Positions 16,316 through 26,453 of a stretch of 64,000 nt of DNA are shown here, one piece after another; the first letter of the stretch is position 1; every line of letters starts with the position of its first letter. Source of the stretch: an uncultured Lachnospiraceae bacterium (lineage in GTDB: Bacteria; Bacillota; Clostridia; Lachnospirales; Lachnospiraceae); assembly GCA_910579275.1 (NCBI GenBank), contig CAJTTO010000010.1:26185-90184 (forward strand), read 5' to 3'. The notes beneath the pieces are model-generated. The model worked only from the letters and a program-made list of their open reading frames with translations, had not been told where the DNA came from and did not search any database. A program made the translations under genes and the position numbers.

Positions 16316-17647
16316 TTATATTAGTTTTTCCGCTTTCCCCATCAGGTAATCATGTGTATTGTGCTCTGGATTTTGCAGCACATCGTCAAGGAGCTCGCCG
16401 AGTATGGCACCTATCCGTTTCCCTTTTGGCACGCCTAATGCGATTATATCGTTTCCTGTGATTTCCAGTGTTTTGAGGGATACGCACTGCTGTTTTTCCA
16501 GAATCTCACTGTAGAGACGGGCGATTGCGTCAATCCTTGCAAGTTTCTCCGCCTGCTGGTATGTGCTCTGTGCGAGGGTATCTGCACGCCGCAGCTCAAG
16601 CACCTGCGGAAAGTATTCGGTGCCGATTTTGTTGACGGCGCGGCGCACTGCCCTTGCGTTTGGCTCCGCATTATAGTCGTGGTATTTGACATATTTTTGG
16701 ACTTTCGTAATCGTGTCATTGTCGAATTTAAGCCGTTTTAGTATGTCGAGCGCCATTTGCTCACTCGCCTCGACGTGGCCGTGAAAATGGTCGGTGCCGT
16801 CTGCGTCCGTGGTTTTTGTCCGCGGTTTTCCGATATCGTGTAAAAGGGCGGCAATCCGCAGACTTTTGTCGGCTCTTGTGTGGAGCAGACACTGCATCAG
16901 ATGTTCGCCTACATTGTACATATGGTGCGGGTGGTTCTGCTCCGTGGCAAAGGCATCGTCAAGCTCGGGGAGCACAATCCGGGTGATGCCCAGCGCATAA
17001 GCATCCCGCATGTAATCGGGGTGGGCTGACATGAGCAGTTTCACAAGCTCTGCCTGTATGCGCTCCGCGCTGATATTTTTCAGGTTCGGAGCAAGCTCCG
17101 TGGCTGCCGCCTTTGTCCCCTCCGCAATTGAAAATCCCAGCTGTGCCGAAAACCGCACTGCCCGCAGAATGCGGAGCGCGTCCTCGCCAAACCGCTCTGC
17201 CGCCTCACCGACGCATCGGATAATCCCGTTCTCCAGATCCTCCACCCCGCCAAACGCGTCCACAATACCGCTCTTGTCGTTGTATGCCATGGCATTGATG
17301 GTGAAATCCCTGCGCCTTAAATCCTCTATCAGATCGACCGTAAACGTGACTTCCTTCGGGTGACGGCTGTCTTCATATTCGCCGTCAATGCGGTACGTTG
17401 TCACCTCGAATCCCTCATGGTCAAGCATCACTGTCACTGTGCCATGCTGGATTCCCGTATCAATCGTGTGCCGGAAAACTTCTTTTACTTGCGTCGGCTT
17501 TGCCGAGGTCGTCACATCCCAGTCATGCGGCTGCCTGCCAAGCAGCGAATCCCTGACGCACCCGCCCACGGCATATGCCTCATAGCCTGCCTGCTCAAGC
17601 CGTGATATGATAAACTGCACTTTTTCAGGTAATTGTATCTGTGTCAT
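16316..17647 (-). CDS. cca: CCA tRNA nucleotidyltransferase
   Basis: Adds or repairs the 3' CCA end of tRNAs from CTP and ATP without a template. The 443-residue class II enzyme shows the nucleotidyltransferase motif VGGCVRDSLLG with the catalytic HDWDVTT (about 27-42), the RRDFTINAMAY segment that follows, the flexible-loop region near AERIQAELVKLL, and an HD domain (LHDIGKPRTKT, then HFHGHVEAS). The start ATG at 17647 is normal length for the family. It lies 70 bp after the surface-protein gene on the same strand. Confidence 0.95.
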   Translation of the reverse strand: MTQIQLPEKVQFIISRLEQAGYEAYAVGGCVRDSLLGRQPHDWDVTTSAKPTQVKEVFRHTIDTGIQHGTVTVMLDHEGFEVTTYRIDGEYEDSRHPKEVTFTVDLIEDLRRRDFTINAMAYNDKSGIVDAFGGVEDLENGIIRCVGEAAERFGEDALRILRAVRFSAQLGFSIAEGTKAAATELAPNLKNISAERIQAELVKLLMSAHPDYMRDAYALGITRIVLPELDDAFATEQNHPHHMYNVGEHLMQCLLHTRADKSLRIAALLHDIGKPRTKTTDADGTDHFHGHVEASEQMALDILKRLKFDNDTITKVQKYVKYHDYNAEPNARAVRRAVNKIGTEYFPQVLELRRADTLAQSTYQQAEKLARIDAIARLYSEILEKQQCVSLKTLEITGNDIIALGVPKGKRIGAILGELLDDVLQNPEHNTHDYLMGKAEKLI

Positions 17648-17717
17648 TGCTGTGTCCTATCCTTTTTCTTTTTCCATGTATATACAGTATTGCGCCAGCC
17701 GCAAAGCGTCATATTGG

Positions 17718-20700
17718 TCAGTCTTTTTGACCGCGGGAATAAATCCCGAAAACAGTCACAACGATAACTGCCATTGCCAGAAATGACGCGAGAAACATCC
17801 GCAAACGGTTTCCCTTTTTGCGCGCATTGTCGGATGATTCTGTATCGTTTTCGTCGGAATCATTGTTTTGCACTGCCGCAGATTCCGGCTGCGTTTGTTC
17901 ATCCTCTGTTCCGGTTTCAACGGCTTCCACGGACGTCCCGATGCCGTCGCGCTCCTCCGTCCCCGGCAGTTCGGTACTGCCTGTAACGGTTTCGGCTGAT
18001 ACCGCACCGTTTTTTGGGGGTTCGAGCGAAGTGATGACCGTCACTGCCGGCGCGCTGTCTCGTTCTTCCCTCACCTGCGTTTCCTGTTCCGGCACGACTT
18101 CCGGATGCGGAATTTCCGGAATAACAACTGCATCGCTGACTTTGCTCTCGGGCGGAGCGGTCGGATTCCCTGCGGACGGCTTATCTGTATGCGTGCCGCC
18201 GGAAGTGTTTTCTTTCTGTACTTTCCGCCATTTGGCGTAGAGCGTGACGTCTCCTGTGCTCCCCTTTATAATAGAAGTAACACGTTCCTTATAGTCCTTT
18301 CCGCGATACCATCCTGCAAAGACAAGCTCAGAATTTTTGTGCTTTGGGGATGCAAGTTTGAAATCTTCTGTCTCGATGGTATAGGTTTCCGGATTTTTTG
18401 CCGTGTTGGTGCCGCCCCCTAAAACATAGGTAATGGTATACTGTATGGGTTCATATACTGCTGTAATGTCCATGTCCTCGTGAATATTCTTGTAATCCTT
18501 ATCCCACTTTACAAATGCATATCCCTCCGGCACGGCTGCTTCGGGCGCTTCTGCATCTTCTCCCGCCGCTGTTCTTGTCTCTGCAATAAGCTTTCCTGCA
18601 GCGTCAAAAAAACGCACGCGGTAATATTTTGTCCACTTTGCGTAGAATTTACGATTGCCCACGCTGCCTTTTGTAATGGAAGAAACAGGATTCGCAAAGC
18701 TGCTGTCTGTGTACCAGCCTTCAAATACATAGTGTGTATCCTCATGAGACGGCGCTTCCAGATAAATCGTGTCCGTCTCGACATTGTATTGCAGCGGATT
18801 GCGCGGACTGTTTTTTCCGCCGTTTGGCTCATATTCCAAATCGTATTGCAGCAGTTTCCACTTTGCATAAACAGTTTTGTTTCCGATGCTTCCTTTCTCA
18901 ACGAACGTGACCTCTGTGGTAAATTCCGGTTCCGCATACCACCCTTCAAACGCATACCCACGTTTCGTAGGACTCGCAAGGGAGAAGGTGTCTGTTTCCA
19001 TGTCATATTCTGTCTTGTTCTGCGCATTGTTATTGCCGCCGTCCAGCTCGTAGGTTATGGAATATTTTTCAAGTTCCCATCTCGCGTACAGCGTGCGGTT
19101 TCCAATGCTGCCCTTTTTGATGACGGTTACCTTCGTCACAAACGCCGGCTCCTCATACCATCCCAAAAAGTCATAGTGCTCTCTTTTGAGCGGGTCAGCC
19201 AGCGCGATATCCTGTGTCTCAACATCATATTTTGCCGGATTTGAAGAGCTGTTTTTGCCGCCGTTTAGCTCATATTGGATGGTATATGTATATTTTTTAT
19301 AGAGGGCAATGACTGTCTCATCCTTTTGTATATTGGAATAATTACCTTTCCACGCGGAAAACCGGTAGCCCGGCTGTGGCGTCATTTTCTTGTCTGGCGG
19401 AAGGGCATATCCGCCCTCATTGATTTTCTGGACATCAAAAATCGTCCCGAAATCGTCCTTGAACGTGACTGTGTAGAAGTTTGGCTGTGTTTCGCTCGCG
19501 CCATCCTCCGCGTCATTGAGAACATAGATGGTACTTTTTCCGGAAGGGGACTCGCCTGCCCTTTTCACATATCTGATCATATGATTGCTTTTGAGAAATC
19601 CGTAGATGCGGTTGGTGTCTTCCTCCTTCAGGGAAAACCGCACCTGTTCCGCATAGCTGCTGTCGCCAATGTCGATATAAGCGATGCTTTTGCTGGTATT
19701 ATAATAGAGCTTCGTGCCGTCAAGCGCAAGCCCCGAGCAGGAAGTGTCGAGGGTTATCAGCGTGGCAGGCGCCGTATCCGTTTTATCCATGCTGCACGCG
19801 CGGCTCTGCAGCTTTTTTTCGCCGGAGACATAGTAATACTTTTTTGTGCCGCCGGCATCATACAGCAGCGGTGATTTGACATCCCGCCAGAACGCATTGT
19901 CATACTTTGTGCCCTCCGCGCTCAGGTCAATGATACCGCTGCCTTTTGTCACATACCAGTCATGGTGGTTTTTTCCGAACGCCGTGTCGGACAGAAGCAT
20001 ATTGGCATGCGACACCAGCCCAAACCTGTCCCAGGTCGGGTCATCCCATGTCGCATCCAGCTGATACAGTTCCCCGCCGATCTTCACAATATTCCACGCG
20101 TGGTTCATCTTGTCGCTGGTCACAATGTAGCATTCAATGCCGTATTCATTCATCAGATATTTGTAGGCGAGCGCATAGCCCTGACAGACTGCTATCCTGT
20201 TTGCCAGCGCACCATATGCCCCGTAAGATTCCTGCGGTATCGTCTTATTGTTAAGCCGTTCTTTGTCATATTCACAGTTCAGCACCAGATAGTCATGGAT
20301 GGCGATTGCCTTCTGCAAATCATCCATCTCGGATGTCACGGCAGACTTTGCCTGCTGTACGCCTGCCTGAAACGCACTGTCATCGACATTGTTAAAATAA
20401 TTCGGTGTTATTTTGGAGATAAGCTTTGTCTTTGTGTTATAGGAGACGCCATAGCCCGTTCTTGCAAAATACAGGTCGGGATGGTCGTTGATAACCGCAT
20501 AGTAGAGTGTGAGCAGCTGTTTTCGGTCGTCTGTGTTATCCCAGTAAAATCCATAATCCTTGACCGCAATTGACTCCGCCCTGCCTTTTAGTGCCGTGTA
20601 CATCTTGTCCGCAAGCGCGTCCATGTCCCCTGCCGCATACAGGCAAACGCCGTCCGCACTTCCCGCATCCTCATCCAAGACCTTAAAGCCGCCTGCCTGA

Positions 20701-21020
20701 AACAGGAAATCTGGCGCGCCCTCCTCGAACGCTTCCGCCTCGTCCCCGCCGTCGTCCACAGAGTCCCTTTCCGATTCCGTTTCCGCAGCTTCCTCCCTCG
20801 GCGCTGTCTGTTCCTGCGTCTCCCGCTCCGGCGGAATTTCCGCATCCGTTCCAGCGATAGTCTCCGGCACTGCTTCCGTCTCCGCTGTCTCTGCCGTACT
20901 TTCAGTTTCGTGTTCCTGAGACCAGTCCGTCTCCGGCTGTTCTGCCGCGTAGGATATCCCCAAAAACAGTTGAAACACTGTTATATATATAAATGCTGCA
21001 AGTACAAGTCTTGTGCGCAT
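17718..21020 (-). CDS. Surface protein with transglutaminase-like and InlB B-repeat domains
   Basis: An 1,100-residue cell-surface protein. It has a signal peptide (residues 1-25), an acidic Glu/Thr-rich stretch, then a transglutaminase-like domain with Cys in AVCQGYALAYKYL (about 277), His in MNHAWNIV (about 306) and Asp in YQLDATWDDPTW (about 321). Next come four Listeria-Bacteroides (InlB B/Flg_new) repeats with the pattern YELNGGKN, FLGWYEEP, GSIGNRTLYARW, mixed with two shorter variants. After a proline/threonine-rich linker a C-terminal membrane span (MFLASFLAMAVIVVTVFGIY) anchors it. No sortase motif was seen. Likely role is adhesion or wall cross-linking, by inference. Confidence 0.87.
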   Translation of the reverse strand: MRTRLVLAAFIYITVFQLFLGISYAAEQPETDWSQEHETESTAETAETEAVPETIAGTDAEIPPERETQEQTAPREEAAETESERDSVDDGGDEAEAFEEGAPDFLFQAGGFKVLDEDAGSADGVCLYAAGDMDALADKMYTALKGRAESIAVKDYGFYWDNTDDRKQLLTLYYAVINDHPDLYFARTGYGVSYNTKTKLISKITPNYFNNVDDSAFQAGVQQAKSAVTSEMDDLQKAIAIHDYLVLNCEYDKERLNNKTIPQESYGAYGALANRIAVCQGYALAYKYLMNEYGIECYIVTSDKMNHAWNIVKIGGELYQLDATWDDPTWDRFGLVSHANMLLSDTAFGKNHHDWYVTKGSGIIDLSAEGTKYDNAFWRDVKSPLLYDAGGTKKYYYVSGEKKLQSRACSMDKTDTAPATLITLDTSCSGLALDGTKLYYNTSKSIAYIDIGDSSYAEQVRFSLKEEDTNRIYGFLKSNHMIRYVKRAGESPSGKSTIYVLNDAEDGASETQPNFYTVTFKDDFGTIFDVQKINEGGYALPPDKKMTPQPGYRFSAWKGNYSNIQKDETVIALYKKYTYTIQYELNGGKNSSSNPAKYDVETQDIALADPLKREHYDFLGWYEEPAFVTKVTVIKKGSIGNRTLYARWELEKYSITYELDGGNNNAQNKTEYDMETDTFSLASPTKRGYAFEGWYAEPEFTTEVTFVEKGSIGNKTVYAKWKLLQYDLEYEPNGGKNSPRNPLQYNVETDTIYLEAPSHEDTHYVFEGWYTDSSFANPVSSITKGSVGNRKFYAKWTKYYRVRFFDAAGKLIAETRTAAGEDAEAPEAAVPEGYAFVKWDKDYKNIHEDMDITAVYEPIQYTITYVLGGGTNTAKNPETYTIETEDFKLASPKHKNSELVFAGWYRGKDYKERVTSIIKGSTGDVTLYAKWRKVQKENTSGGTHTDKPSAGNPTAPPESKVSDAVVIPEIPHPEVVPEQETQVREERDSAPAVTVITSLEPPKNGAVSAETVTGSTELPGTEERDGIGTSVEAVETGTEDEQTQPESAAVQNNDSDENDTESSDNARKKGNRLRMFLASFLAMAVIVVTVFGIYSRGQKD

Positions 21021-21053
21021 TGTAATCCCCCGTTTCTGTCATCTGTATACCGC

Positions 21054-22790
21054 TCAGCCTATCAGGCACTTTTTCCCCTGAAAGGCAAAGCCGTATTTAC
21101 GAATCCGTTCCCGCTCATACCCCTCGGAAACCAGACCTGCCTCATACTGCTTTTCTTCCATCTGCAAATGGGCGTTTGCAAGCGTGTCCGCAAGCGTCTT
21201 TTCCCTGTAGGACTTATATACCTTAAATTCTATGATATAGGCAAAATCCTGCTCCTTGTCCAACGGCTTGAGCATCACATCATATCGTCCAAACCCGCTC
21301 TCCCGATTGGAGGAAATCTCAAACTTGCCTGAAAGCTCCACCAGAAGTCCCAGCACAAAACCGTGGTAAAAGCGCTCGGGTGCATCATCATCTGTCACGC
21401 CGTTTGCCATGTCAAAGCTTGAAAAACTGTGCAGTGCCGTCCTGTTCATATATTCGTTCATCGCGTCCACATCATCTGACAGGAGTGCCTTGATAAAATT
21501 GTTATACGAACTCCCCGCTGCACCTTTGAACCATCCCTTTATCATTTTCTGGAACATCCGATGCACCTCGTAATTGGTAATCCTGAGTGTATACCAGACG
21601 TCATCCGCTGTCTCTATCTCATTTCTGCCTCCATCTGACTCAGTCGCCGTTACTGTCAGGTATCCCATTGCCATCAGCAGACTCCAGATAGAATTTTCAT
21701 CCTCCTCTATCCGGTCAAACACAATCTGCTCATCAATCTCTGCCTGAAACCCCTTCCCCTGAAGAAGGGCTTCCATTGCCTGTTTCACATTAGGATTCCC
21801 CCTTTGTACCAGCGCGCTTACCAATCCGTTTCCGCTTGTATTAGTCCAGTAGGCTTCATATTTCCCTCCGTTTTTTATAAAGGAAGCAATCGACCATGGA
21901 TTATAAATATCTGTACATCTGCCAAAGTTAAAACCGTCATACCATTCTTTTACCTTCTGTTTCTGCATGCCCAGTCCCACATCGTCAAGCGCCTGAAACA
22001 CTTCGTTCTCCGTAAATCCAAAGGACGCGGCGTATTTGTCAGAAGTTATCGTAATGACGTCAAGATTGTTTAAATCCGAGAAAATACTTTCCTTGGATAT
22101 CCTTGTGATTCCTGTGATGATTCCCCGGTAAAGATGCGGATTTGCTTTGAATGTATTGGCAAAAAAACCTCGGAAAAAAACAACTGCTTCCTCCCAGTAA
22201 TGATTTAGCCACGCTTCCTGCATGGGCGTATCATATTCGTCCAGAATGATGATGACATCCTTTCCATAATATTTTTGCAGATAAATACAAAGGCTGTTGA
22301 TTGCCGTACACGCCGTGACATCGTCCATCCTTTGATGCACCTGTGCGTAATCCAACCTGTTTTTATCACGAAAAAGATCAGACTCCATGATATCACTGTA
22401 TGCGTCGTAAGTCTTTGCAATCACCTGTTTTACCGCAGTTTTCATCTCCTCCGCGCTGCCTGCCTTGACACCCGCAAAGCTCATGAAAATCACAGGAAAT
22501 GTGCCCTGCAGTTCTCTGTACGGATACGTACCGTCCGACGTCTGCTGTCCCCAGATGGAAAGCCCCTCAAACAGGTCTCCCCGTCCCGCGTATTTATTTG
22601 AGAAAAAGCAGTCAAGCATACTCATATTCAGTGTTTTGCCAAAACGGCGCGGGCGGGTGATGAGTGTCGCTGTAGAGCCGGACTCCCACCACTCCCTGAT
22701 AAAATCTGTTTTATCAATATAAAACGCCTTTTGTTCAATCAGCCTGTCAAAGCGCTGTTCTCCTATATTTACCAATATGCTGCTTTCCAT
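21054..22790 (-). CDS. AAA-ATPase-like protein with C-terminal PD-(D/E)XK nuclease domain
   Basis: A 578-residue protein of the AAA-ATPase-like (PF09820) plus DUF1703 nuclease (PF08011) family that is multicopy in gut anaerobes. Landmarks: FYIDKTDFIREWW, Walker A ITRPRRFGKTLNMSML, Walker B VIIILDEYDTPMQEAW, WYDGFNFG, and the nuclease core GRYDVMLKP with FAYIIEFKVYKS retaining Asp and the ExK pair. Biological role is unsettled; links to mobile DNA or defence have been proposed. The ATG at 22790 is chosen because GAGAGGTG lies just upstream. Confidence 0.85.
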   Translation of the reverse strand: MESSILVNIGEQRFDRLIEQKAFYIDKTDFIREWWESGSTATLITRPRRFGKTLNMSMLDCFFSNKYAGRGDLFEGLSIWGQQTSDGTYPYRELQGTFPVIFMSFAGVKAGSAEEMKTAVKQVIAKTYDAYSDIMESDLFRDKNRLDYAQVHQRMDDVTACTAINSLCIYLQKYYGKDVIIILDEYDTPMQEAWLNHYWEEAVVFFRGFFANTFKANPHLYRGIITGITRISKESIFSDLNNLDVITITSDKYAASFGFTENEVFQALDDVGLGMQKQKVKEWYDGFNFGRCTDIYNPWSIASFIKNGGKYEAYWTNTSGNGLVSALVQRGNPNVKQAMEALLQGKGFQAEIDEQIVFDRIEEDENSIWSLLMAMGYLTVTATESDGGRNEIETADDVWYTLRITNYEVHRMFQKMIKGWFKGAAGSSYNNFIKALLSDDVDAMNEYMNRTALHSFSSFDMANGVTDDDAPERFYHGFVLGLLVELSGKFEISSNRESGFGRYDVMLKPLDKEQDFAYIIEFKVYKSYREKTLADTLANAHLQMEEKQYEAGLVSEGYERERIRKYGFAFQGKKCLIG

Positions 22791-22950
22791 ATGCACACCT
22801 CTCAAAATTCCATGCCGGCAGATTCTGCCTTGATATCCGCCTCACCGCAGACCTCTGCTGTCTTTTATTGAATCATGGCTTTGTTTACAGTATACACGAC
22901 AGGCACAGTTTATACAATAAACATTTCCTGTTTATTCCCCCTAAGTGTAA

Positions 22951-23102
22951 CAGTTCGTTACTGTTCAGACGTCCACCAAAGTAGTGGGAATCATGCGCCA
23001 AAATGCTTGCCCTTTAGCATTTTGTGTGCAAAATCTGTTATAATTCGCACCTCAATCGCTTGTATGCCGATAAAAACCGGCGTGGGTGTGAATTGCAACC
23101 TT
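22951..23102. repeat. Family-2 intergenic repeat, copy D2
   Basis: Lies opposite in orientation to the 8662-8829 copy. The complement of 22957-23068 reproduces GGCATACAAGC, ATTGAGGTG, GAATTATAACAGATTTTGCAC, ATGATTCCCACTACTTTG and GACGTCTGAACAGTAAC in the same order. It carries about 30 extra bases in the middle. It fills most of the gene-free stretch 22791-23112; nothing else is visible there except AT-rich promoter-like sequence near 22880-22940. Confidence 0.75.
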
Positions 23103-23112
23103 TTTTGGTTTC

Positions 23113-26100
23113 TTAATCTGCCTGCGACTGTACATATTCCACAAGGCTTCTGTACAGGCACGCCGCCTCCGGATACACGTCTTTCATGGTGAGCAAATCC
23201 GCATGGCACACAAGCATTTTTCCGCGCGCGCGCTCAACCTCATAGATAAGCCCCAGATTATGGTTTCGCTCAAAATTATCCATCATGCGCACAATCGGCT
23301 TGATATCTTTTGTCTCCGGAATATTGTCCAGTATCATCGGCTGGGAATGTGTGATAATTTCATACCACTGCGGGGTAGTGTATTTTTCGCACGCAAACCC
23401 ATTCAGAGCCGGATGCGCTGTGTCAATCAAAAGCCCCATCGTCCCCACTGGGACTGGTTTTCCCGCTTCCTCCGATATGGAGCGGAACATCGGATAGCAC
23501 CAGAAATCCGTGCAGTATGCACCCTCCAGCGTGCTGTCGGGCAGCGTGCTGTTCTCCTTGACAAACAGGGCGACTGCTTTCCCTTCCTCCAATGCGTCAA
23601 GCGCAGTTCTATTATCATTTGTAATACATACATTATCACAATGGCGTTCTGCCGCCTGCGGTTTTTTGACACTTTCTTCATATATAAAGATGTCATATTC
23701 ATTCACAATGTCATCCGTATTGTCTGCCGTGAGCGAGAAACGCAGGACATACTCCGCATTCCTTTCACATTGCGGCGCCTTTATGCGCATCGTTCCCAGC
23801 GTAAACAGCCCTCTCCCTGCAACTTCCCCGCATGTCAGGCACTGCTCTGCCGTCTCATAAAGTATTGTGTCCTTCTCCCTTCCCGCCTGTTTCTTCAAAT
23901 GCCACGCTGCCTTAACTTGTACATTCGTAAGCTTCTCCGGACGATAATAGCGAAGCTTCACCGCACTGTCAAAGCTGTCCCCGGCTTTCATCACAAGACA
24001 GTCAAGCGTTGGCAGCAGCACCGCATCCGAGCAGAACATCCGCCAGTCCGCCCTTGTAACCGCACCCTTATTTCTGTTGAAGGCATTCAGGATTCCTACC
24101 AGAGCCGTCCCCTGACCGGAAAAGTCCTTGATGTCAAGGAGCTGGAATCCGCTCAGATTCGCGCTGCGCAGAGCCGCCTCCAGCTCAAGCTTGTAGCATG
24201 CCGCGGCAAGCTTTCCCGACGCGTAAAAATAGTCATCCGCATAGCTAAGCAGCCCCTTTTCTTCCATGCGCTCCCGAAAAATTTTCATATTCTCTGCCCG
24301 AAGCACGCCTGTATAAAGCGCTATCTCATGAAAATCCGGCGTAAACGCATACTGCCCAATCTCATGGGAGACCACCGGAACATGCGGGATGACTTCCGTC
24401 TCGCCTTCCCCGACTTCTACCTCCTTAATACCTGTGCCATACTGAATCTGAATCGTGCCGCCCTTGGACGCCGCTTCCTTATGAATCTCCTTTGGCGATA
24501 TCATCTCGTCGTAATTCCAGTATGCCCCCGGCCGCTGGGTCTGCACAAACCCCAGCGGCGCGTCACACATCGCATAGGAGCCGCGGAACAGACGGTATTT
24601 TGAAAATCGCACACCGCTGAAAAAATCATCATTTGGCAGTACCGACGGCACAAACTGGTGATTGTTGCTGCCCTGTGTATACAAATGCCGGTTATCATGC
24701 GTTTTGAGCACACCCATAATCCGGTTGATTTCTTCCTTGCTGCCCCACAGCTCGTTTCCCATGCTCATGCCAAAATACGATGGCAGGTCACCGAACGCGT
24801 CGAGGGCGCGAATCCCCTCCTCCAGCAGAAAATCCTGCTGCGCCCCGTTATAGTTCTCATCCTCCGCATCATAAATAGAGCCCCAAAACGCAAGCTCTGC
24901 CTGCACATAAATGCCCAGATACGCCGCCGCCAGAAATGCCGCCTTGGGCGGACAGCAGGTGTGGTACCTGTAATGGTTCAGCCCGTACTCCTTGCTCATT
25001 CCATAGACGTGAAGCCACGAATCCAAATCCATCGGCGCATATCCCGTCAGCGGAAAAATCATGCCGTCATGCGTGCCGCGCAGAAAAATTTCCTTGTCAT
25101 TGCAGTACAGCGTAAGCTCCCTGTGTGTGAAATCGCGGAATCCAAAGTGGCTTGTCCGCTCACAGAGCACCTGTGCGCCGCACGTGATTTTCACAGTCAG
25201 TTCATATACATATGGATTGTATTCATCCCACTCTTTTACCGAATTCTCAAATACGTAGCGCACCCCCATACAGGTACAGCGCAAATCTCTATTATCCGCC
25301 CGCTCTGTTTCCTTACTTTCGAGCGGTCTGATTTCACATCGCTTCTCCGGAAACACTTCAAGCGTCTCAATATGGTAGGGCAAATCCTGTCCCTTTCCCT
25401 GCGCCATCCACTCCCTGCGCGTCTCGGCTGTCTGCGTCCCCAGCGGTGCAAAGTGCTCAAAATCCCTGCCTGCCTTCATCCGGAGCCTTGTCAGTCGACA
25501 GCCGACATCTGCCCGCATCTCAGACCGTGCACTGTCCGATACTGTGTGGTATCCGGAAAGCAGAAGCCTGATATCCACAAGCTTGTTTTTTCTCGCCGGA
25601 TAAATCCACATTTTTTCGACTGCGATATCCACAGTCGACTCGAGATAAATTTCTCCGAGAATCCCGTTCCAGTTTGTCTGCGTGTCGGGTGAAGTCATAT
25701 GCCCCCCATTTGACACATAATCCGTGTTGTCCGTCATAACCACAAGGGTATGCCTGCCCGGCGTAAGCCATTGCGTCAGCTCATACCTGTGCGCCGCATA
25801 AAAGCTGTCAAAACTGCCGGCACACCTTCCGTCAACCCACACTGTCGACTTTCTCGTCCGTTCCATAGAAAAAAAGAACCGCCTGCCAAATCCGTCCTCC
25901 TGCGTTTCTGCCGGAATCTCTACTTCCCTTAAATACCATGCATATCCCTCAAAAGAATAGGTTTCTGTCAGATACCCCGTATACCGCTTTGTCCCTCGTT
26001 CTCCCTTTTGCGCCTCGGCGGTTGTGGTCGGCAGGTCGATTGTGTCGTCAAACGATGTTTTTTTGAAAAATTCCTGCGCAATCCCAGCCTTCTCCCCATC

Positions 26101-26139
26101 CAGTGCAAACTGCCATTTTCCTGCTAAATTATATTTCAT
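23113..26139 (-). CDS. Glycoside hydrolase family 2 enzyme
   Basis: A 1,008-residue cytosolic glycosidase (no signal peptide) of the GH2 beta-galactosidase/beta-mannosidase/glucuronidase group. An N-terminal sugar-binding jelly roll begins NLAGKWQFALDGEKAG and includes GYAWYLREVEIP and the TWNGILGEIYL pattern. The TIM barrel has HYRYHTCCPP, the acid/base MGNELWG (Glu about 460) and a probable nucleophile in PVVSHEIGQY (Glu about 590). The tail has extra beta modules. Substrate is not fixed by sequence; the arabinan locus next door suggests side-chain galactose or arabinose. Start at 26139 has AAAGGA upstream; the promoter region is shared divergently with the ArsR-type gene. Confidence 0.88.
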   Translation of the reverse strand: MKYNLAGKWQFALDGEKAGIAQEFFKKTSFDDTIDLPTTTAEAQKGERGTKRYTGYLTETYSFEGYAWYLREVEIPAETQEDGFGRRFFFSMERTRKSTVWVDGRCAGSFDSFYAAHRYELTQWLTPGRHTLVVMTDNTDYVSNGGHMTSPDTQTNWNGILGEIYLESTVDIAVEKMWIYPARKNKLVDIRLLLSGYHTVSDSARSEMRADVGCRLTRLRMKAGRDFEHFAPLGTQTAETRREWMAQGKGQDLPYHIETLEVFPEKRCEIRPLESKETERADNRDLRCTCMGVRYVFENSVKEWDEYNPYVYELTVKITCGAQVLCERTSHFGFRDFTHRELTLYCNDKEIFLRGTHDGMIFPLTGYAPMDLDSWLHVYGMSKEYGLNHYRYHTCCPPKAAFLAAAYLGIYVQAELAFWGSIYDAEDENYNGAQQDFLLEEGIRALDAFGDLPSYFGMSMGNELWGSKEEINRIMGVLKTHDNRHLYTQGSNNHQFVPSVLPNDDFFSGVRFSKYRLFRGSYAMCDAPLGFVQTQRPGAYWNYDEMISPKEIHKEAASKGGTIQIQYGTGIKEVEVGEGETEVIPHVPVVSHEIGQYAFTPDFHEIALYTGVLRAENMKIFRERMEEKGLLSYADDYFYASGKLAAACYKLELEAALRSANLSGFQLLDIKDFSGQGTALVGILNAFNRNKGAVTRADWRMFCSDAVLLPTLDCLVMKAGDSFDSAVKLRYYRPEKLTNVQVKAAWHLKKQAGREKDTILYETAEQCLTCGEVAGRGLFTLGTMRIKAPQCERNAEYVLRFSLTADNTDDIVNEYDIFIYEESVKKPQAAERHCDNVCITNDNRTALDALEEGKAVALFVKENSTLPDSTLEGAYCTDFWCYPMFRSISEEAGKPVPVGTMGLLIDTAHPALNGFACEKYTTPQWYEIITHSQPMILDNIPETKDIKPIVRMMDNFERNHNLGLIYEVERARGKMLVCHADLLTMKDVYPEAACLYRSLVEYVQSQAD

Positions 26140-26335
26140 CTGTTTTTCCTTTCCCATTCATGGTAATCTATATTTTCAAATCCCATGATAGCAAAAAAAG
26201 CAGTCCGTGAAAACCGGATTTATTTCAGATAAATTATATGTACTATTAGCCACATAAATATCGGGCAGATATTACGAGCGTCAAATCCAATTGCAGCGAA
26301 ATAATCCAAAAACACAGCTGCGAACCAAAAAGATA

Positions 26336-26384
26336 TTGACGAAATTTGAATTTTTAAGATATAATAATTTTAAAATTATTTTAG
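26336..26384 (+). promoter_or_regulatory. Promoter and palindromic operator of the ArsR-type regulator
   Basis: TTGACG (26336-26341), 18 bp, TATAAT (26360-26365). Overlapping the -10 is a perfect 16-bp palindrome ATAATTTTAAAATTAT (26364-26379) that continues as TAAAATTATTTTAG. Near-identical TAAATTATTTT-G sequences lie in the divergent GH43 promoter region at 33298-33310 and 33357-33369, so this is a candidate binding site for the regulator and possible autoregulation. The remaining 26140-26335 has AT-rich DNA and must hold the divergent GH2 promoter. Confidence 0.6.
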
Positions 26385-26453
26385 CGGATATTAAACTATT
26401 ACCGGTCAGCACGGGCATAATCGCCGCTGCGAAGAGAAAGGTGGGAGCACAAA

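Noticed and set aside
19000..19400. InlB repeats as DNA-level tandem repeats prone to recombination
   Set aside because: The protein repeats are similar, but the DNA copies have diverged; no long identical direct repeats were seen.
23203..25692. Long plus-strand frames (466 and 344 codons) opposite the GH2 gene
   Set aside because: No family motifs; rich in Cys, His and Arg as expected for shadows of a GC-rich gene. GH2 catalytic motifs are all on the minus strand.
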